DNA of 64,000 bases, taken from Siphonodentalium dalli (taxonomy: Eukaryota; Mollusca; Scaphopoda; Gadilida; Siphonodentaliidae). Positions within the stretch are counted from its first letter, which is position 1, and each line of letters opens with the position of its first letter. Made by a program: the position numbers and the translations under genes. The stretch is taken from the NCBI GenBank assembly GCA_032622095.1, contig CP136067.1, positions 129,553,030 through 129,617,029 of the forward strand, given 5' to 3'. Below the pieces are notes generated by a model. The model was not told the DNA's origin. It saw nothing but the letters and a program-made list of their open reading frames with translations, and searched no databases. This document shows, in pieces, positions 45,716-56,559 of this stretch.

Positions 45716-46395
45716 CTAGCCGATGAGCCCGACGTTGTCCGGGCTATTCAAAAACCAAATTTCAAGTCGATAGTTCTACCCAGCCCGACGTTGTCCGGGC
45801 TATTCAAAAACCAAATTTCAAGTCGATAGCTCTACCCGTTTCCGAGATCTGGTCTGCGCATGCGTGAAACTGGCGTCGCACGGGCTCGGCGACCCGATAA
45901 AATTCGTATCCGGGGCAAGATATATTCACATAGCAAATTTCAAGTCGATAGCTCCACCCGTTTCCGAGATCTCGTCTGCGCATGCGCGAAGCTGGCGTCG
46001 CACGGGCTCGGCGATCCGATAAAATTCGTATCCGGGGCAAGATACATTCACATACCAAATTTCAAGTCGATAGCTCCACCCGTTTCCGAGATCTCGTCTG
46101 CGCATGCGCGAAGCTGGCGTCGCACGGGCTCGGCGACCCGATAAAATTCGTATCCGGGGCAAGATACATTCACATACCAAATTTCAAGTCGATAGCTCCA
46201 CCCGTTTCCGAGATCTCGTCTGCGCATGCGCGAAGCGGGCGCCGCACGGGCTCGCCAATACGACAACGACGACCGCCTGGTCAAACTACACACACGTACC
46301 AAGTTTCGTCCCGATCGGTCGAGAATCGTAGATTTGTATTAATGACAGACAGACAGACAGACAAACAAACAGAGGTCTTCAAAATATATATGAGA
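45716..46395 (-). mobile_element. Helitron with 122-bp array, pair 2 first member
   Basis: A|CTAGCCGATGAGCCCGACG at 45716 with a duplicated 3' hairpin (45725 and 45783), 122-bp monomers at 45857, 45979, 46101 and 46223, then a GACAGACAGACAGACAGAC run and 5' end complement ATATATATGAGA at 46395. It abuts the second member with no intervening base. Confidence 0.88.
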
Positions 46396-46932
46396 CTAGC
46401 CGATGAGCCCGACGTTGTCCGGGCTATTCAAAAACCAAATTTCAAGTCGATAGCTCTACCCATCCCGAAATTTCAAGTCGATAGCTCTACTCGTTTCCGA
46501 GATCTGGTCTGCGCATGCGCGAAGCTGGCGTCGGACGGGCTCGGCGACCCGATAAAATTCGTATCCGGGGCAAGATACATTCACATACCAAATTTCAAGT
46601 CGATAGCTCCACCCGTTTCCGAGATCTCGTCTGCGCATGCGCGAAGCTGGCGTCACACGGGCTCGGCGACCCGATAAAATTCGTATCCGGGGCAAGATAC
46701 ATTCACATAGCAAATTTCAAGTCGATAGCTCCACCCGTTTCCGAGATCTCGTCTGCGCATGCGCGAAGCGGGCGCCGCACGGGCTCGCCAATACGACAAC
46801 GTTCACCGCCTGGTCAAACTACACACACGTACCAAGTTTCGTCCCGATCGGTCGAGAATCGTAGATTTGTATAAATGACAGACAGACAGACAGACAGACA
46901 AACAAACAGAGGTCTTCAAAATATATATGAGA
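46396..46932 (-). mobile_element. Helitron with 122-bp array, pair 2 second member
   Basis: CTAGCCGATGAGC at 46396, monomers at 46512, 46634 and 46756, 5' end at 46932 followed by T. Host sequence resumes TTGGGCGTAGTTCAGACGAT, matching uninterrupted copies at 50930 and 61586. The long open frame across 45982-46677 is read out of the arrays. Confidence 0.88.
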
Positions 46933-47089
46933 TTGGGCGTAGTTCAGACGATGTTTTCTATGGAGTGATATCGTCGATTTCTTTGAAATTTTCGGCGATG
47001 TTAGTAGAATGCTACATTCCCCAGGTTGGCATAAAACCTGAGTACGAACTCATCAATTTTACGCACCCGAACAAGTCCATTATATGTCT

Positions 47090-47548
47090 TTAACCCTTTC
47101 AGTGCCAGGGACCGATCTCATCGGCCCTAATTTACGGTCTGTAAAATCGGCCCTAAAAAAATTTAAAAATAAAAAAAAGGAATTTTTTTTAGATTTTGTT
47201 TGGGTATGCTTAAGCATGCTATAGCGAATTTAAAAACAAACTGGATAAAAAACCTTAGGGGCATGTTATAACTCAAAACTATCACCAAGTATTCATAGTA
47301 ATAATTGTGATGCCCATGAAAAACGTTAGATTCCCTGGCACTTAACCTACAAAATAAGTCTGTTAAAGAATATAAGAAAAAATTATTAAAATTGTAAAAA
47401 ATAATAACAAATGATGAAAAATTGTTAGGCCAATGCATTCTCTTATATATGCGAGGCGACATATGGTCGACTCGCATATGTAAGAGAATGCATTGGCACA
47501 GGGTATATGGGTTGATACAAAAATCGGACCTGGCACTGAAAGGGTTAA
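47090..47548. mobile_element. TTAA MITE, CCCTTTCAGTGCCAGG family
   Basis: TTAA on both sides; inverted ends CCCTTTCAGTGCCAGG and CCTGGCACTGAAAGGG. It contains the 69-bp hairpin (47429-47497). Inserted at the TTAA that ends repeat copy A. Confidence 0.85.
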
Positions 47549-48397
47549 AACTGTACATATAAGTCCGAGTTGTGTTCCCTCACTAATAACTATACGCTGG
47601 ATAGAACACTGCGACCATGTGCTACATTTAGTATGGAGTTCCGTCAAGTACTGTAACATAATGCTGTCTATACCAAACTAAATTTCTCTATCATTCGATA
47701 AGTAAGCTGGTAGTTTGAAAAATAAGGCGCAAATTGGTTTGCATATTTCTAGGAAATATTTCCCAGCTTAAAACGAGAGTACAACAGCACCAGCTTAGCA
47801 CAGTGGAACCGTGGTGTCGGAATTATGCTGAAGTCGCATTCTCACGACCAACAGTTAGAATTTAATATATAGAGGTCATGGAATTTTAGTGAGAATATCA
47901 GGAACAGCACCATCAGATCAACTTATCAGGGTGCACAATAGCCTATCATACCAATACTTGACATAAAAGCACCCTGTTACCTAGTTCGATCGAACTATCC
48001 TGCCTGCCAAGATAGATGACTATTTTGACAGGTTGTGTGCCAACTCTGACACAGGATAGTTGGAACTGGTATGTCTAAAATGTATTACAATAAGGGGACT
48101 TATGATTGGTCAGTTAAGTCCCAACCCTTTTTCGTATATATGCCCGGTCGGGATTTTAGCCCGGCACTTCTAGTCTGCTACTCTCTCGAAAAGTATCAAC
48201 TCTATCGGTGCTGTTCCACTGGCTCGGTGTGTTTCTGACAGTTAACTACACAGATTATATCTTAAAAATTTAAATATCAAACACAACAACTTGACTACTT
48301 TGTGAAGACGACACGGCCATACGTCCATACACAACGGAAGAAGTTCTCCTTTGCCATAGTATATGATATCACTTTAACGTTGTTTCTGATTATCTAG
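47549..48397. other. Last intron remainder upstream of exon E
   Basis: No repeats or frames recognised. The final ~50 bases carry the T-rich tract and acceptor of exon E. Confidence 0.45.
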
Positions 48398-48600
48398 GTA
48401 TAGTGGATTGCTGCAATCGATACGCCGGGGGTGCATTCCAAGTACTAGAGACCATGGTGTCGCCTTCAGTGCCATGGGATGTCGAAACAGCTGCTAAGAT
48501 ACAGAAAGACTTTTCTGAGACGATGCCGCTGGATAAACTGGACGAACGACGGGAACGTAGAAACAGACTTCTAATGCATCGATTTCGCCAAACTGAATAA
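48398..48600 (+). CDS. CRYL1: CRYL1-type dehydrogenase, terminal exon E
   Basis: Acceptor TGATTATCTAG; the split codon G|GT completes the phase of exon D to give NVNGIVDCCNRYAGG. The coding part ends with LDERRERRNRLLMHRFRQTE and TAA at 48598-48600. In the family this tail is the C-terminal dimerisation helix region with a basic R(R/Q)..R..CLM.L motif. Exons A-E total about 268 residues against a usual ~320, so only about 50 N-terminal residues are missing. No clear AATAAA immediately follows; a 12-A run is at 48620. Confidence 0.9.
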
Positions 48601-48701
48601 GCGGGAGAGTTAATATAAAAAAAAAAACCTTCGATCAGGAACGTGGCTAGAGTGACCCCGTAGATGGGTGGCCACCATGTATTTTCTAACTGCACCGCCA
48701 C

Positions 48702-49092
48702 CTTGAACCCTTTACCCAACAAACCGGCCAAAACCGGCCAAATAAAGCTTCAAAAGCCTAAAATATCTTCGGTCTGTCTCAATAGAACCATACAAATATG
48801 GATATCATTGGAACCGGCTCCTTGACCACATTGTGATAGTTACAGTTATGCCCTGTGCCAATGCATTCTCTTATATATGCGAGTCGACCATAGGTCGCCT
48901 CGCATATATAAGAGAATGCATTGGCCTAAAAAAAACTTTTTACCATTTTTGTTCTTACATTCTTTAACAATTTTATAATTTTTAATGTGTTAAGCCAATG
49001 CATTCTCTTATATATGCGAGGCGACCTATGGTCGACTCGCATATATAAGAGAATGCATTGGCACAGGGCCCTTCTGTTGGGTAAAGGGTTAA
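48702..49092. mobile_element. TTAA MITE, CCCTTTACCCAACA family, copy 2
   Basis: The left end reads TTGAACCCTTTACCCAACA (TTAA mutated to TTGA), the right end CCCTTCTGTTGGGTAAAGGGTTAA. It carries two 69-bp hairpins, at 48857-48925 and 48994-49062, in opposite arm order. Lies 100 bp past the CRYL1 stop codon. Confidence 0.85.
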
Positions 49093-49626
49093 CCAGACCA
49101 AACTCCCACGTTCGCAGAATCCCATTTGCACCATCCTCTAGATTGGACGTTTCCAGCTGATACCTCAAACTTTCCAACGATTGGAAATGATCAGCTGACA
49201 CCCATAAAGTTGGAGAATTTCCAACTGATGGCCATTTCAGACCAAATTGTTTACCAAAAGTTAAACAAATATGCTCTACTGTTGGTCTCAAAACGACAAA
49301 TGCCCCACTAATTTCTGGTTGGAAAATCAAACTATGAGAACAATTTCAACCCACATGTGGTGTAATTGTTATTGTGTATAATATGCATAATTAAATTTAT
49401 CAATAAAAATCACTTCAGTTCAGTTCAGTTCAGTAACATTTCTAACTAATGTTGTGTCAGGCATGACATTTCTGTTGAAACTTTTGACCAAAGTTGGGGA
49501 GGCTTAGACACCCCCCCCCCCAACCCCCCCAAATGACACTAGCCTATATAATATTGGTTAAGGGTATATACTTTTTTTGGTGTAAATGCATAAAATTGTT
49601 CAACAAAATTTAAGTTGGCCGAATCA
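49093..49626. other. Gene-free stretch downstream of CRYL1
   Basis: Includes a short inverted TTGGAAATGATCAGCTGA / CAGCTGATACCTCAAACTTTCCAA region at 49150-49210, a CAGTT microsatellite at 49415 and a C run at 49513. AATAAA at 49401 might serve as a distal polyadenylation signal but is not specific. Confidence 0.35.
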
Positions 49627-51252
49627 TTAAAGTGGTGTGAAACACTCCGGTAGGGTGATCAAATAGAAATGGAGAATAATCTTGCTCAAAGTTGTTATTT
49701 GTACAACTAGTATATCAAAATTGACAACACACATCGTCATTCTTATATATTAATTAAATGCATTGTCTGGGGTCTCAAGTCAACATTTATACATATGTGT
49801 ATATGCATGTCGCTGTTACAGTGTTCCTGTGTGAATTACGCGAGTGTATCAAATAAATAGATAATCTGTGTATAGTAACGGGCACATCCACTCGAGGCTG
49901 GCTTGGTCTTGATCTTTTTATTCAATGTTTGTTTTCCTATTTTTGTCTATGTCAATGATCCCTTATCAACAACGTTGCGATATTCACAGTGAACAACCAT
50001 GAAATATAAATTGTCCTGTTTCGGGTTAGTGCTGTCGAATAGGTTCCTGTTCCCAGGGAAGAGTCTCATTCGCACTTAAAGATTTCATAACATAAGTTTT
50101 TGGGTGGATGTGACTTCAATGCATATATTAATATTACATATACTATTATATAATTATGTACATGTTAAATGCGCTTTTGTCATATATTTGTATTTAAATT
50201 TGTATATCTCACATACCATATTTACAGGTGTGTGAAGTTAGTTAGGCGTTCGGCGTTCGACATTCGTTTGACATTCGCGTGAAGTTGGTTCGGCGTTCGA
50301 CATTCGTTTGACATTCGACTTAGAAAATTTCATTAAAAATCCAATTTCGGGTTTTGGCGGGAGAGGTGCTCTATTGGTCCAATTCGTGGTCCCCCGCTCG
50401 AATTTTCTGAAATTTCATCGGTTTTCCCATTTTCCAGACGATCGCCTAACCAACTTCACACGTATACTAGCCAGCCTGACATTCGAATTTCCTTGACAAT
50501 TTTGACCAGATTCGAGTGGGGGAGCACGAATTGGGTCCAAACATCCGTCTGCGACCCGTGCGTTTGGTTATGAAGATTACTACTGGGGACACACTTCCTA
50601 AGTCCAGCGATCGTCTGGAAAATGGGAAAACCGATGAAATTTCAGAAAATTCGAGCGGGGGACCACAAATTGGACCAATAGAGCACCTCTCCCGCCAAAA
50701 CCCGAAATTGGATTTTTAATGAAATTTTCTAAGTCGAATGTCAAACGAATGTCGAACGCCGAACGCCTAACCAACTTCACGCGAATGTCAAACGAATGTC
50801 GAACGCCTAAATAATTTCACACACCTCATATTTATTGGTTTATTGAGATTAAAGAATTGAATTGAATTGAATCAATGGCGAAATTGTTTTCTTTAGTTTA
50901 TCGCCGAATCGAGAAGTAAATATTTACAATTGAGCGTACAGTTCAGAAGATGTTTTCTATGGAGTGTTACGGTCGATTTGATTGAGATTTTCGCCGACGT
51001 TAGTCGAATGCTATATATTCCACAGATTAACATATTGCCGGAGTACTAACTTATCTGGTCAGACCACTGTGCATTCGTCGAAAGCGCGTCCATGAAAGAC
51101 AACACTACCATAAGTATATTATCGGGTCAATGGAACACACCCCACATTATATGTGAGGAGAGCGACAATATATGTGAGCGCTCTCGGCGCGCGACAAACC
51201 CACCTCAACTTATCAGTTTCACGCACCTGAAAAAGTCCATAACATGTCTTAA
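49627..51252. mobile_element. TTAA-bounded repeat (AGTGGTGTGAAACACTC family), copy B
   Basis: Starts TTAAAGTGGTGTGAAACACT, ends ACATGTCTTAA. It holds the uninterrupted Helitron target TTTACAATTGAGCG at 50924-50937. It is itself split by the foldback element 50225-50826. Confidence 0.65.
50225..50826. mobile_element. Foldback hAT-like element with 8-bp TSD
   Basis: 602 bp; left end CAGGTGTGTGAAGTTAGTTA, right end TAATTTCACACACCT, with arms of more than 200 bp (GGCGTTCGGCGTTCGACATT, CCAATTTCGGGTTTTGGCGG and complements). Target duplication CATATTTA at 50217-50224 and 50827-50834. CAG terminus plus 8-bp TSD indicates hAT-type mobilisation. The mirrored open frames at 50308 and 50780 come from the two arms. 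Confidence 0.82.
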
Positions 51253-51838
51253 AGGGGTACTGTACGCCATTTTCATTAAATTTCCGGTGACAACAACGAT
51301 CTAATATCGATAATATATAGAAACATAAGTAATTTGAGTCGAAGATGTATTCTGTAAACGCTCAGGTTAATAGGCTATCTTAAAATTTAATAATTTAAAA
51401 GTTAATAATTTGATATAAATTGAATTTATGACTGGAGCCTTAAAATGGCGTCAATTAAATTACGAATTACCGTAATCAAAAACAGTAATTGAGGGATACT
51501 GGATTTTAAACCGATCGCACACACGATCGCTTAAAATATTATGATGATACGGGGAGAACACTCAAGCCACTCACTGACTAGCGATGATACTATAACTTAA
51601 ATGATTATATGGGACTAGTATGCATATAATAAAACTTTTATTTGATTCATTTGGTTGAAAACTTTACAAAAATTACTCGACAACGACAATTTGTATTTTT
51701 GCATTCCGGTAAATTTGTCATCCGTAACATGACATCGTACTCAACATACTTTCAAATAATGGAAAAATTGTTACCTTATTCTCCGACTCGGAGACTATAG
51801 AAACCAACAACAACATTTGGCGTACAGTACCCCTTTAA
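51249..51838. mobile_element. TTAA MITE, AGGGGTACTGTACGCC family
   Basis: TTAA on both sides with inverted ends AGGGGTACTGTACGCCA and TGGCGTACAGTACCCCT. Inserted at the TTAA that terminates repeat copy B. Non-coding interior. Confidence 0.82.
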
Positions 51839-52559
51839 CGCAGTATATGTTCGATGTATACGCACAATTACATACAGGGAACACATAGAGTTTGATGTGT
51901 TTCCTCCCCAGACTTTGACCAAACTGTACAACAGCTTAACATTTCATGCTTGACACGCATCAATTATACATATCAGACATATACATACATACATCAATTA
52001 TACATATCAGACGAAACAAAGATTAAATCTATTCTGATAGTTTCATGGTATAATTTGTTTGGGCTCAAAATCGTATATTTTCGTGGGGGATTGACTGCTA
52101 TCATTTATTGACCACTAGTTTTTATCTCCTAATTCGAATACATCAGTATACATATACATGCTTGGTTCATTTAAATTATTAGCAGCGTTTTACATGTATA
52201 TATAACGTCCATATTCTTGAATATAGAGAGACGGGAAGTGTCCACAAGTTGCCCAATAACCTAGATCATGCCATGAATATCTACTCTGGCTAACGCCCAT
52301 AGAGATCATATTCAACTAATAGAACTTTTTGAAGTTTTGACAGGTCTCCTGCTGTCCGATTAGTTTATTAATTAATATTTAAACTGGGCCCGATTACATG
52401 TATGTTTATATCTAGCGCGATGCGAATCAGGTGCATTACATATATCAAAGGTGACTGTTAGCTGGTATTCCATCATCATATTTAAGTGGTATTTCATATT
52501 ATTAATTAGATATGACATTTTTGTCCAGAATAGCATGTTATCAAACTAGGCAAATATCG
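51839..52559. other. Gene-free AT-rich stretch
   Basis: Only a short direct repeat is seen (CATCAATTATACATATCAGA at 51957 and 51993). No gene. Confidence 0.4.
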
Positions 52560-53092
52560 CCCTTAAAGATGGATTATCTCTTTAAATAACAAATTTTAAA
52601 TAGTTGCGTGGGTATAAAATACTACATATGAACTGAAGACCCCTGTCCGGAAAAGCTTCTATCAATTAATATTGATTTTATTTCGAATATTTAATTGGGA
52701 CCGTTTATGTGTCTATTTTTAGAACAGACCATTCGGATGATACCATATTGCGATATAGAGAACTGGGCTCTACGCACCGAAATTCAAATGTCCCAGATTG
52801 ATTGTTTGTATTGTTTTGTTCCATAGTTATAAGCGATAATGAGTATAATTAACGTTTATTTGTGACAAAATTGTACAATAAAATTTGTGGTCTCTGTTAA
52901 CAGTAACCACTATTGTTCGTTAGCTAAACAACCACACCTTTTTAGACTAGAAAATATTCGATATAAAATTAATATTAATCGATAGAAGCATTTCGGGACA
53001 GGGGTGTTCGATTCAGATCTAATAGTTTATACCCCGGTAACTATATAATACATGTTTACAAAGAGATAATCCACATTTAAATCATGTTAAAC
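52560..53092. mobile_element. TIR/MITE element with AAAGATGGATTATCTCTTT ends
   Basis: 52565-52690 is the inverted counterpart of 52945-53085 (GGATTATCTCTTT / AAAGAGATAATCC; CCTGTCCGGAAAAGCTTCTA / TAGAAGCATTTCGGGACAGG). TTAA occurs at both outer ends. A half copy is at 17100-17515 in the CRYL1 gene. Confidence 0.7.
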
Positions 53093-53237
53093 CGAGTAAT
53101 ATCGATTTGCGACATGTCCAATCCGAGTAGTATGGATTTACGACATTTAATTAATTCACTGCTATAAAATAACATGTAGGTGTCAATTTTTTTGCGACGT
53201 CACTCATATGAAAGAGTTGTCAGTTACTAAGATGCAA

Positions 53238-53408
53238 TATAATTAATAAATAGAATATTACTTGGTTGGCTTGATATTATTGGCCTGGTATCAGCTCTCG
53301 GTGACCTCATATCAGCCTTTGACCTTCGATCTCAGGCTGATATGAGGTTTCCGAGGGTTGATACCAGACCAATAATATCAAACCAAGTAATATCCTATTT
53401 ATTAATTA
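53238..53408. repeat. Imperfect palindrome, ~75-bp arms
   Basis: TATTACTTGGTTGGCTTGAT, TATTGGCCTGGTATCAGCTC and GACCTCATATCAGCCT are mirrored after a ~15-base loop. The ends read TAATTAATAAATAG / CTATTTATTAATTA. Could be a small foldback MITE. Confidence 0.75.
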
Positions 53409-53435
53409 GATCACCTCTTCAGTCTTCAGTCTGCA

Positions 53436-53594
53436 AGCCATATATAAACGAATGATGCAAGCCATGTATAAAAGAATGATGCAAGCCACGTATAAACGAA
53501 TGATCCAAGCAATGCATAAACGAATGATGCAAGCCATGTATAAAAGAATGATGCAAGCCACGTATAAACGAATGATCCAAGCCATATATACACA
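53436..53594. repeat. 24-bp minisatellite with 72-bp higher-order period
   Basis: About 6.5 copies of a 24-bp unit like AATGATGCAAGCCATGTATA+AACG. Every third unit shares the variant GATCCAAGC, giving a 72-bp period. Because 24 is divisible by three, frames on both strands stay open (MMQAMYKR), but there is no other sign of a gene. Confidence 0.85.
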
Positions 53595-53782
53595 CCGGCG
53601 GTTGCATTTTAGTAACATTCATTCCCATTTTAACCAAGTTTTATGCAAATATGCCAATTTCATCACAAAATCACATATTGCCTTGGGAACCCACGAACAG
53701 GCCTAAATATAATTGGTGGTTCTATGACTAAACATGTGTGACATAATTACAAATAAGACAGGGCATCTTTAAATACCTTACA

Positions 53783-54433
53783 TTAAAGGGGTACTATACA
53801 CAAAGATAGGCGATTTTTTTATTTACTCCCATTGAAATAACTTTCAAGTTAGATTGTGTTCGTGTTATATGAGTTTCGTATAAACCTAATTTAGCGAAGA
53901 AAATATTGATCTTGGAAACAAAAATATTACGATTTCAAACTACGCGCCATGTTTTTGACCTTCACCGGAGAAGACGCAGGTCGCAGGAAGAACCGGAAGT
54001 TCATTGCTCACAGCTTCGATTGATGCATTCAATCTCTTCCATCCAACAATCTCACTCCCTATAAAATACTTGACGCTTTATGACTCTTGTTTCTTTCTCC
54101 TTTTTTCCGAATCGGTTATAACGGGCCTTCTTTTGCAGGTAACATGTTTTGTTTGCAACTCAATAATGTTCGCGAACGGCCGTCGATAAAAGACACGCAA
54201 CATATGCGATTTCAAGAACGGTAACTCGTAATGGCATAATTCTCCATTTTATGACTCCATCCATAAATGAATTTATATTAAATAATTCAATTTTACTTTT
54301 ACGATAGCCTGTTAACCGGAACGTTTACAGTAGACATCGTCGACTCAAATGAGTTATTTTATAATATAATATTCATATTAGATCGCTATTGTCACCGGGA
54401 ATTTATTGAAATTGGGGTACAGTACCCCTTTAA
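53783..54433. mobile_element. TTAA MITE, AGGGGTACTATACACAAAG family
   Basis: TTAA at both ends. Left AGGGGTACTATACACA, right GGGGTACAGTACCCCT (terminal ~15 bp inverted). The interior is unlike the 51.2-kb element. Confidence 0.65.
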
Positions 54434-54439
54434 AGGGCC

Positions 54440-54760
54440 ACTTAATTTTCGAATCATCACATCGCATTGTATACAACATATGCCATATCATATACCATTT
54501 GAAAGTGGAAGTCCCAAAAACATTGTATTATCAACTGATCCGGTCGAATAAACTGGGAACATGTTGTTCGAGGAACTGATGTGTGTTCTGTGCTTAATTT
54601 CGATCCGGACTGTATTATGCAGTATATTATTCTCAATAGAAGAGGAATAACTCTACCTCTTAGTTTGAATTCTGTCGCATTCTGAGTTGACAACCGGGGC
54701 AATCTTGGAATGAATCTGAGAATCTATAACACTAAAGTCTTGGTGGACACTCCTTTTGGC
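54440..54760. repeat. Dispersed repeat (GATCCGGTCGAATAAACTGG)
   Basis: Related in parts to 39940-40015 (same orientation) and 42230-42480 (inverted). No ends defined. Confidence 0.5.
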
Positions 54761-54840
54761 CACATGCTATAAGTGGGCATTTAACAATCATCCCCTGCTC
54801 TGTTCTCTGTTTGTATTACAATTTTTGACAATTATGTTCA

Positions 54841-55303
54841 TATGTGACCCGCCATATCAAATCCAGTCGTAAGTCGGGATTTTTTTACCCTGTGCCAATG
54901 CATTCTCTTATATATGCGAGTCGACCATAGGTCGCCTCGCGTATATAAGAGAATCCATTGGCCTAACAATATTTTATCATTTTTTTTAAATAAATGTTTC
55001 TTACAATTTTTAGGACATAAAATAAAAAAACATCCATTACCCTGCAGGGAGCCCCACACATATATAGAAGCATATAGAAGAGTGCCGTCTGCTCATGTTT
55101 GTCTGGGGCACTGTATGTGTGAAATTATAAAATTGTTAAAGAATACAAGAACAAATTATGAAAATTGTAAAAAATTGTTAGGCCAATGCATTCTCTTATA
55201 TATGCGGGGCGACCTATGGTCGACTCGCATATATAAGAGAATGCATTGGCACAGGGTAAAAAATTCCCGACTTACGACTGGATTTGATATGGCGGGTCAC
55301 ATA
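54841..55303. mobile_element. MITE with TGTGACCCGCCATATC ends and two 69-bp hairpins
   Basis: Inverted ends of ~50 bp: TATGTGACCCGCCATATCAA, ATCCAGTCGTAAGTCGGG and complements, with TA flanking both sides. Inside are 69-bp hairpins at 54894-54962 and 55182-55250. The ends are unrelated to the CCCTTT families although the hairpins are shared. Confidence 0.75.
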
Positions 55304-56559
55304 TAATTTATTATATTCTGCATTTCCTAGTTTCCCAACGAAATTGGTCTTTTTGACAATGTTCTTACCGCTTTTGGTTACTACAACAGGACTTATCAGA
55401 TCCGTCATAACACAGCCTTCAAAATGATATATAGAAACCCCTTCTGCACGCATGGTACGTTCATACGCTGGCAAGTTTGCACGGTATGTTCTGCAAGGCA
55501 TTTCATCATAAAAAACCACATGGTGCCATAATTTGAAAAGTAAACGTGCATATAATATGCATCTTTACCAAAGCGAACGAGTAAAAATTCTTTACTTGTA
55601 ACGGAGCTACTGACATTTGCCTTCAAATACCTGTATGAATGATTCTTGCGAGATAATGGCATGCTATTTACAGACAAATTCCGGTAGCACTGCTACATGC
55701 AGGTGGATCTACGGGGATTGTACTTCCCATGTCGTTAGGTGTTATGTGTGGTACAGATGCATTTTATATGCTCGTTTCCATTCATATATGCTGGCACCAT
55801 ATCGTTTTCTACGACGAAATGCCTGCAAACCATACTGTGCAAACTTGCCAGTGTATATGAACCTGTCCTACGAGTTCGTTCATGCACACGCAAATTTACC
55901 ACGCATTCTTTTGCAGGCATTTCGGTAATAGAAAGTTACAATGAGCCAGAAACCGAATGCAGAAGGCTTCTAAATGTACATGTACCACAGGTAACTACAT
56001 GAGAAGTAAAACCCATGTAGCTCCATCAATAGCGATGATGACCAGGAAATAACATGCAATTATCTCGCAAGAATTAACCATACCGGTATGTATGAACGTA
56101 CCCTAACCAATTGTTGTCGTACTTGTGGTTGCTATTATGTTGAATAATATTTTAGTCGGATTCCTTATGTCATTTTGCATTTTTGGTTTGTTAAAAGCGA
56201 TCTGAAAACGGATTATGTATGCCTAGTTGGTGTGTTTTCAGGATTGACTTGTTTCCATTCTTGAATTTTGGCGGGTCGTCCTAAATCGGGGTCAACATAA
56301 TTTAGAGAGCGTTTCGTATTAACAAAAAACGATAGATGGTGTCATCTGGCGTATGGTGATCGGTGCGACCTGAAACTTCTCGAAACTACCAGATATGACC
56401 ATTTCATATATTTTAGAAAATTTTGATGTGATCGGTTCATTCTTGTTGGCTACAGTCGTGATCAAAATTTAACACTGAACCCTATGGTAATTGTGGTATT
56501 TGATTAGCAACCGTTGCTAACCTTAATTAAGACATTTGGTTCAATCTGACGGCCAGGTA
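55304..56559. repeat. Unresolved inverted-repeat region
   Basis: Pieces around GGCAAGTTTGCACGGTATGT (55468) and ACTGTGCAAACTTGCC (55834), and around TTCTTGCGAGATAATGGCAT (55645) and AATTATCTCGCAAGAATTA (56058), are inverted relatives: fragments of one or two foldback elements. No gene supported. Confidence 0.5.

Larger units (their letters stand above)
45500..47093. mobile_element. TTAA-bounded repeat (AGTGGTGTGAAACACTC family), copy A, hosting a Helitron pair
   Basis: Starts TTAAAGTGATGTGAAACACT, ends GTCCATTATATGTCTTTAA. Same family at 49627-51252 and 61018-61766. In copy A the sequence is split at ATATATACAA^TTGGGCG by Helitrons 45716-46932; the other copies read continuously there. Confidence 0.7.

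Noticed and set aside
45982-46677. 231-codon open frame, and overlapping frames on both strands at 40.4-42.2 and 45.8-46.9 kb
   Set aside because: All are translations of the 122-bp Helitron array (frame shifts by two each unit, both strands open), and they run across the junction of two elements. No start context, splice signals or domain.
50308-50780. Mirrored frames with LENFIKNPISGFGGRG
   Set aside because: Produced by the two arms of the foldback hAT-like element.
53452-53706. Open frame with MMQAMYKR repeats
   Set aside because: A 24-bp minisatellite keeps frames open on both strands; no other coding evidence.
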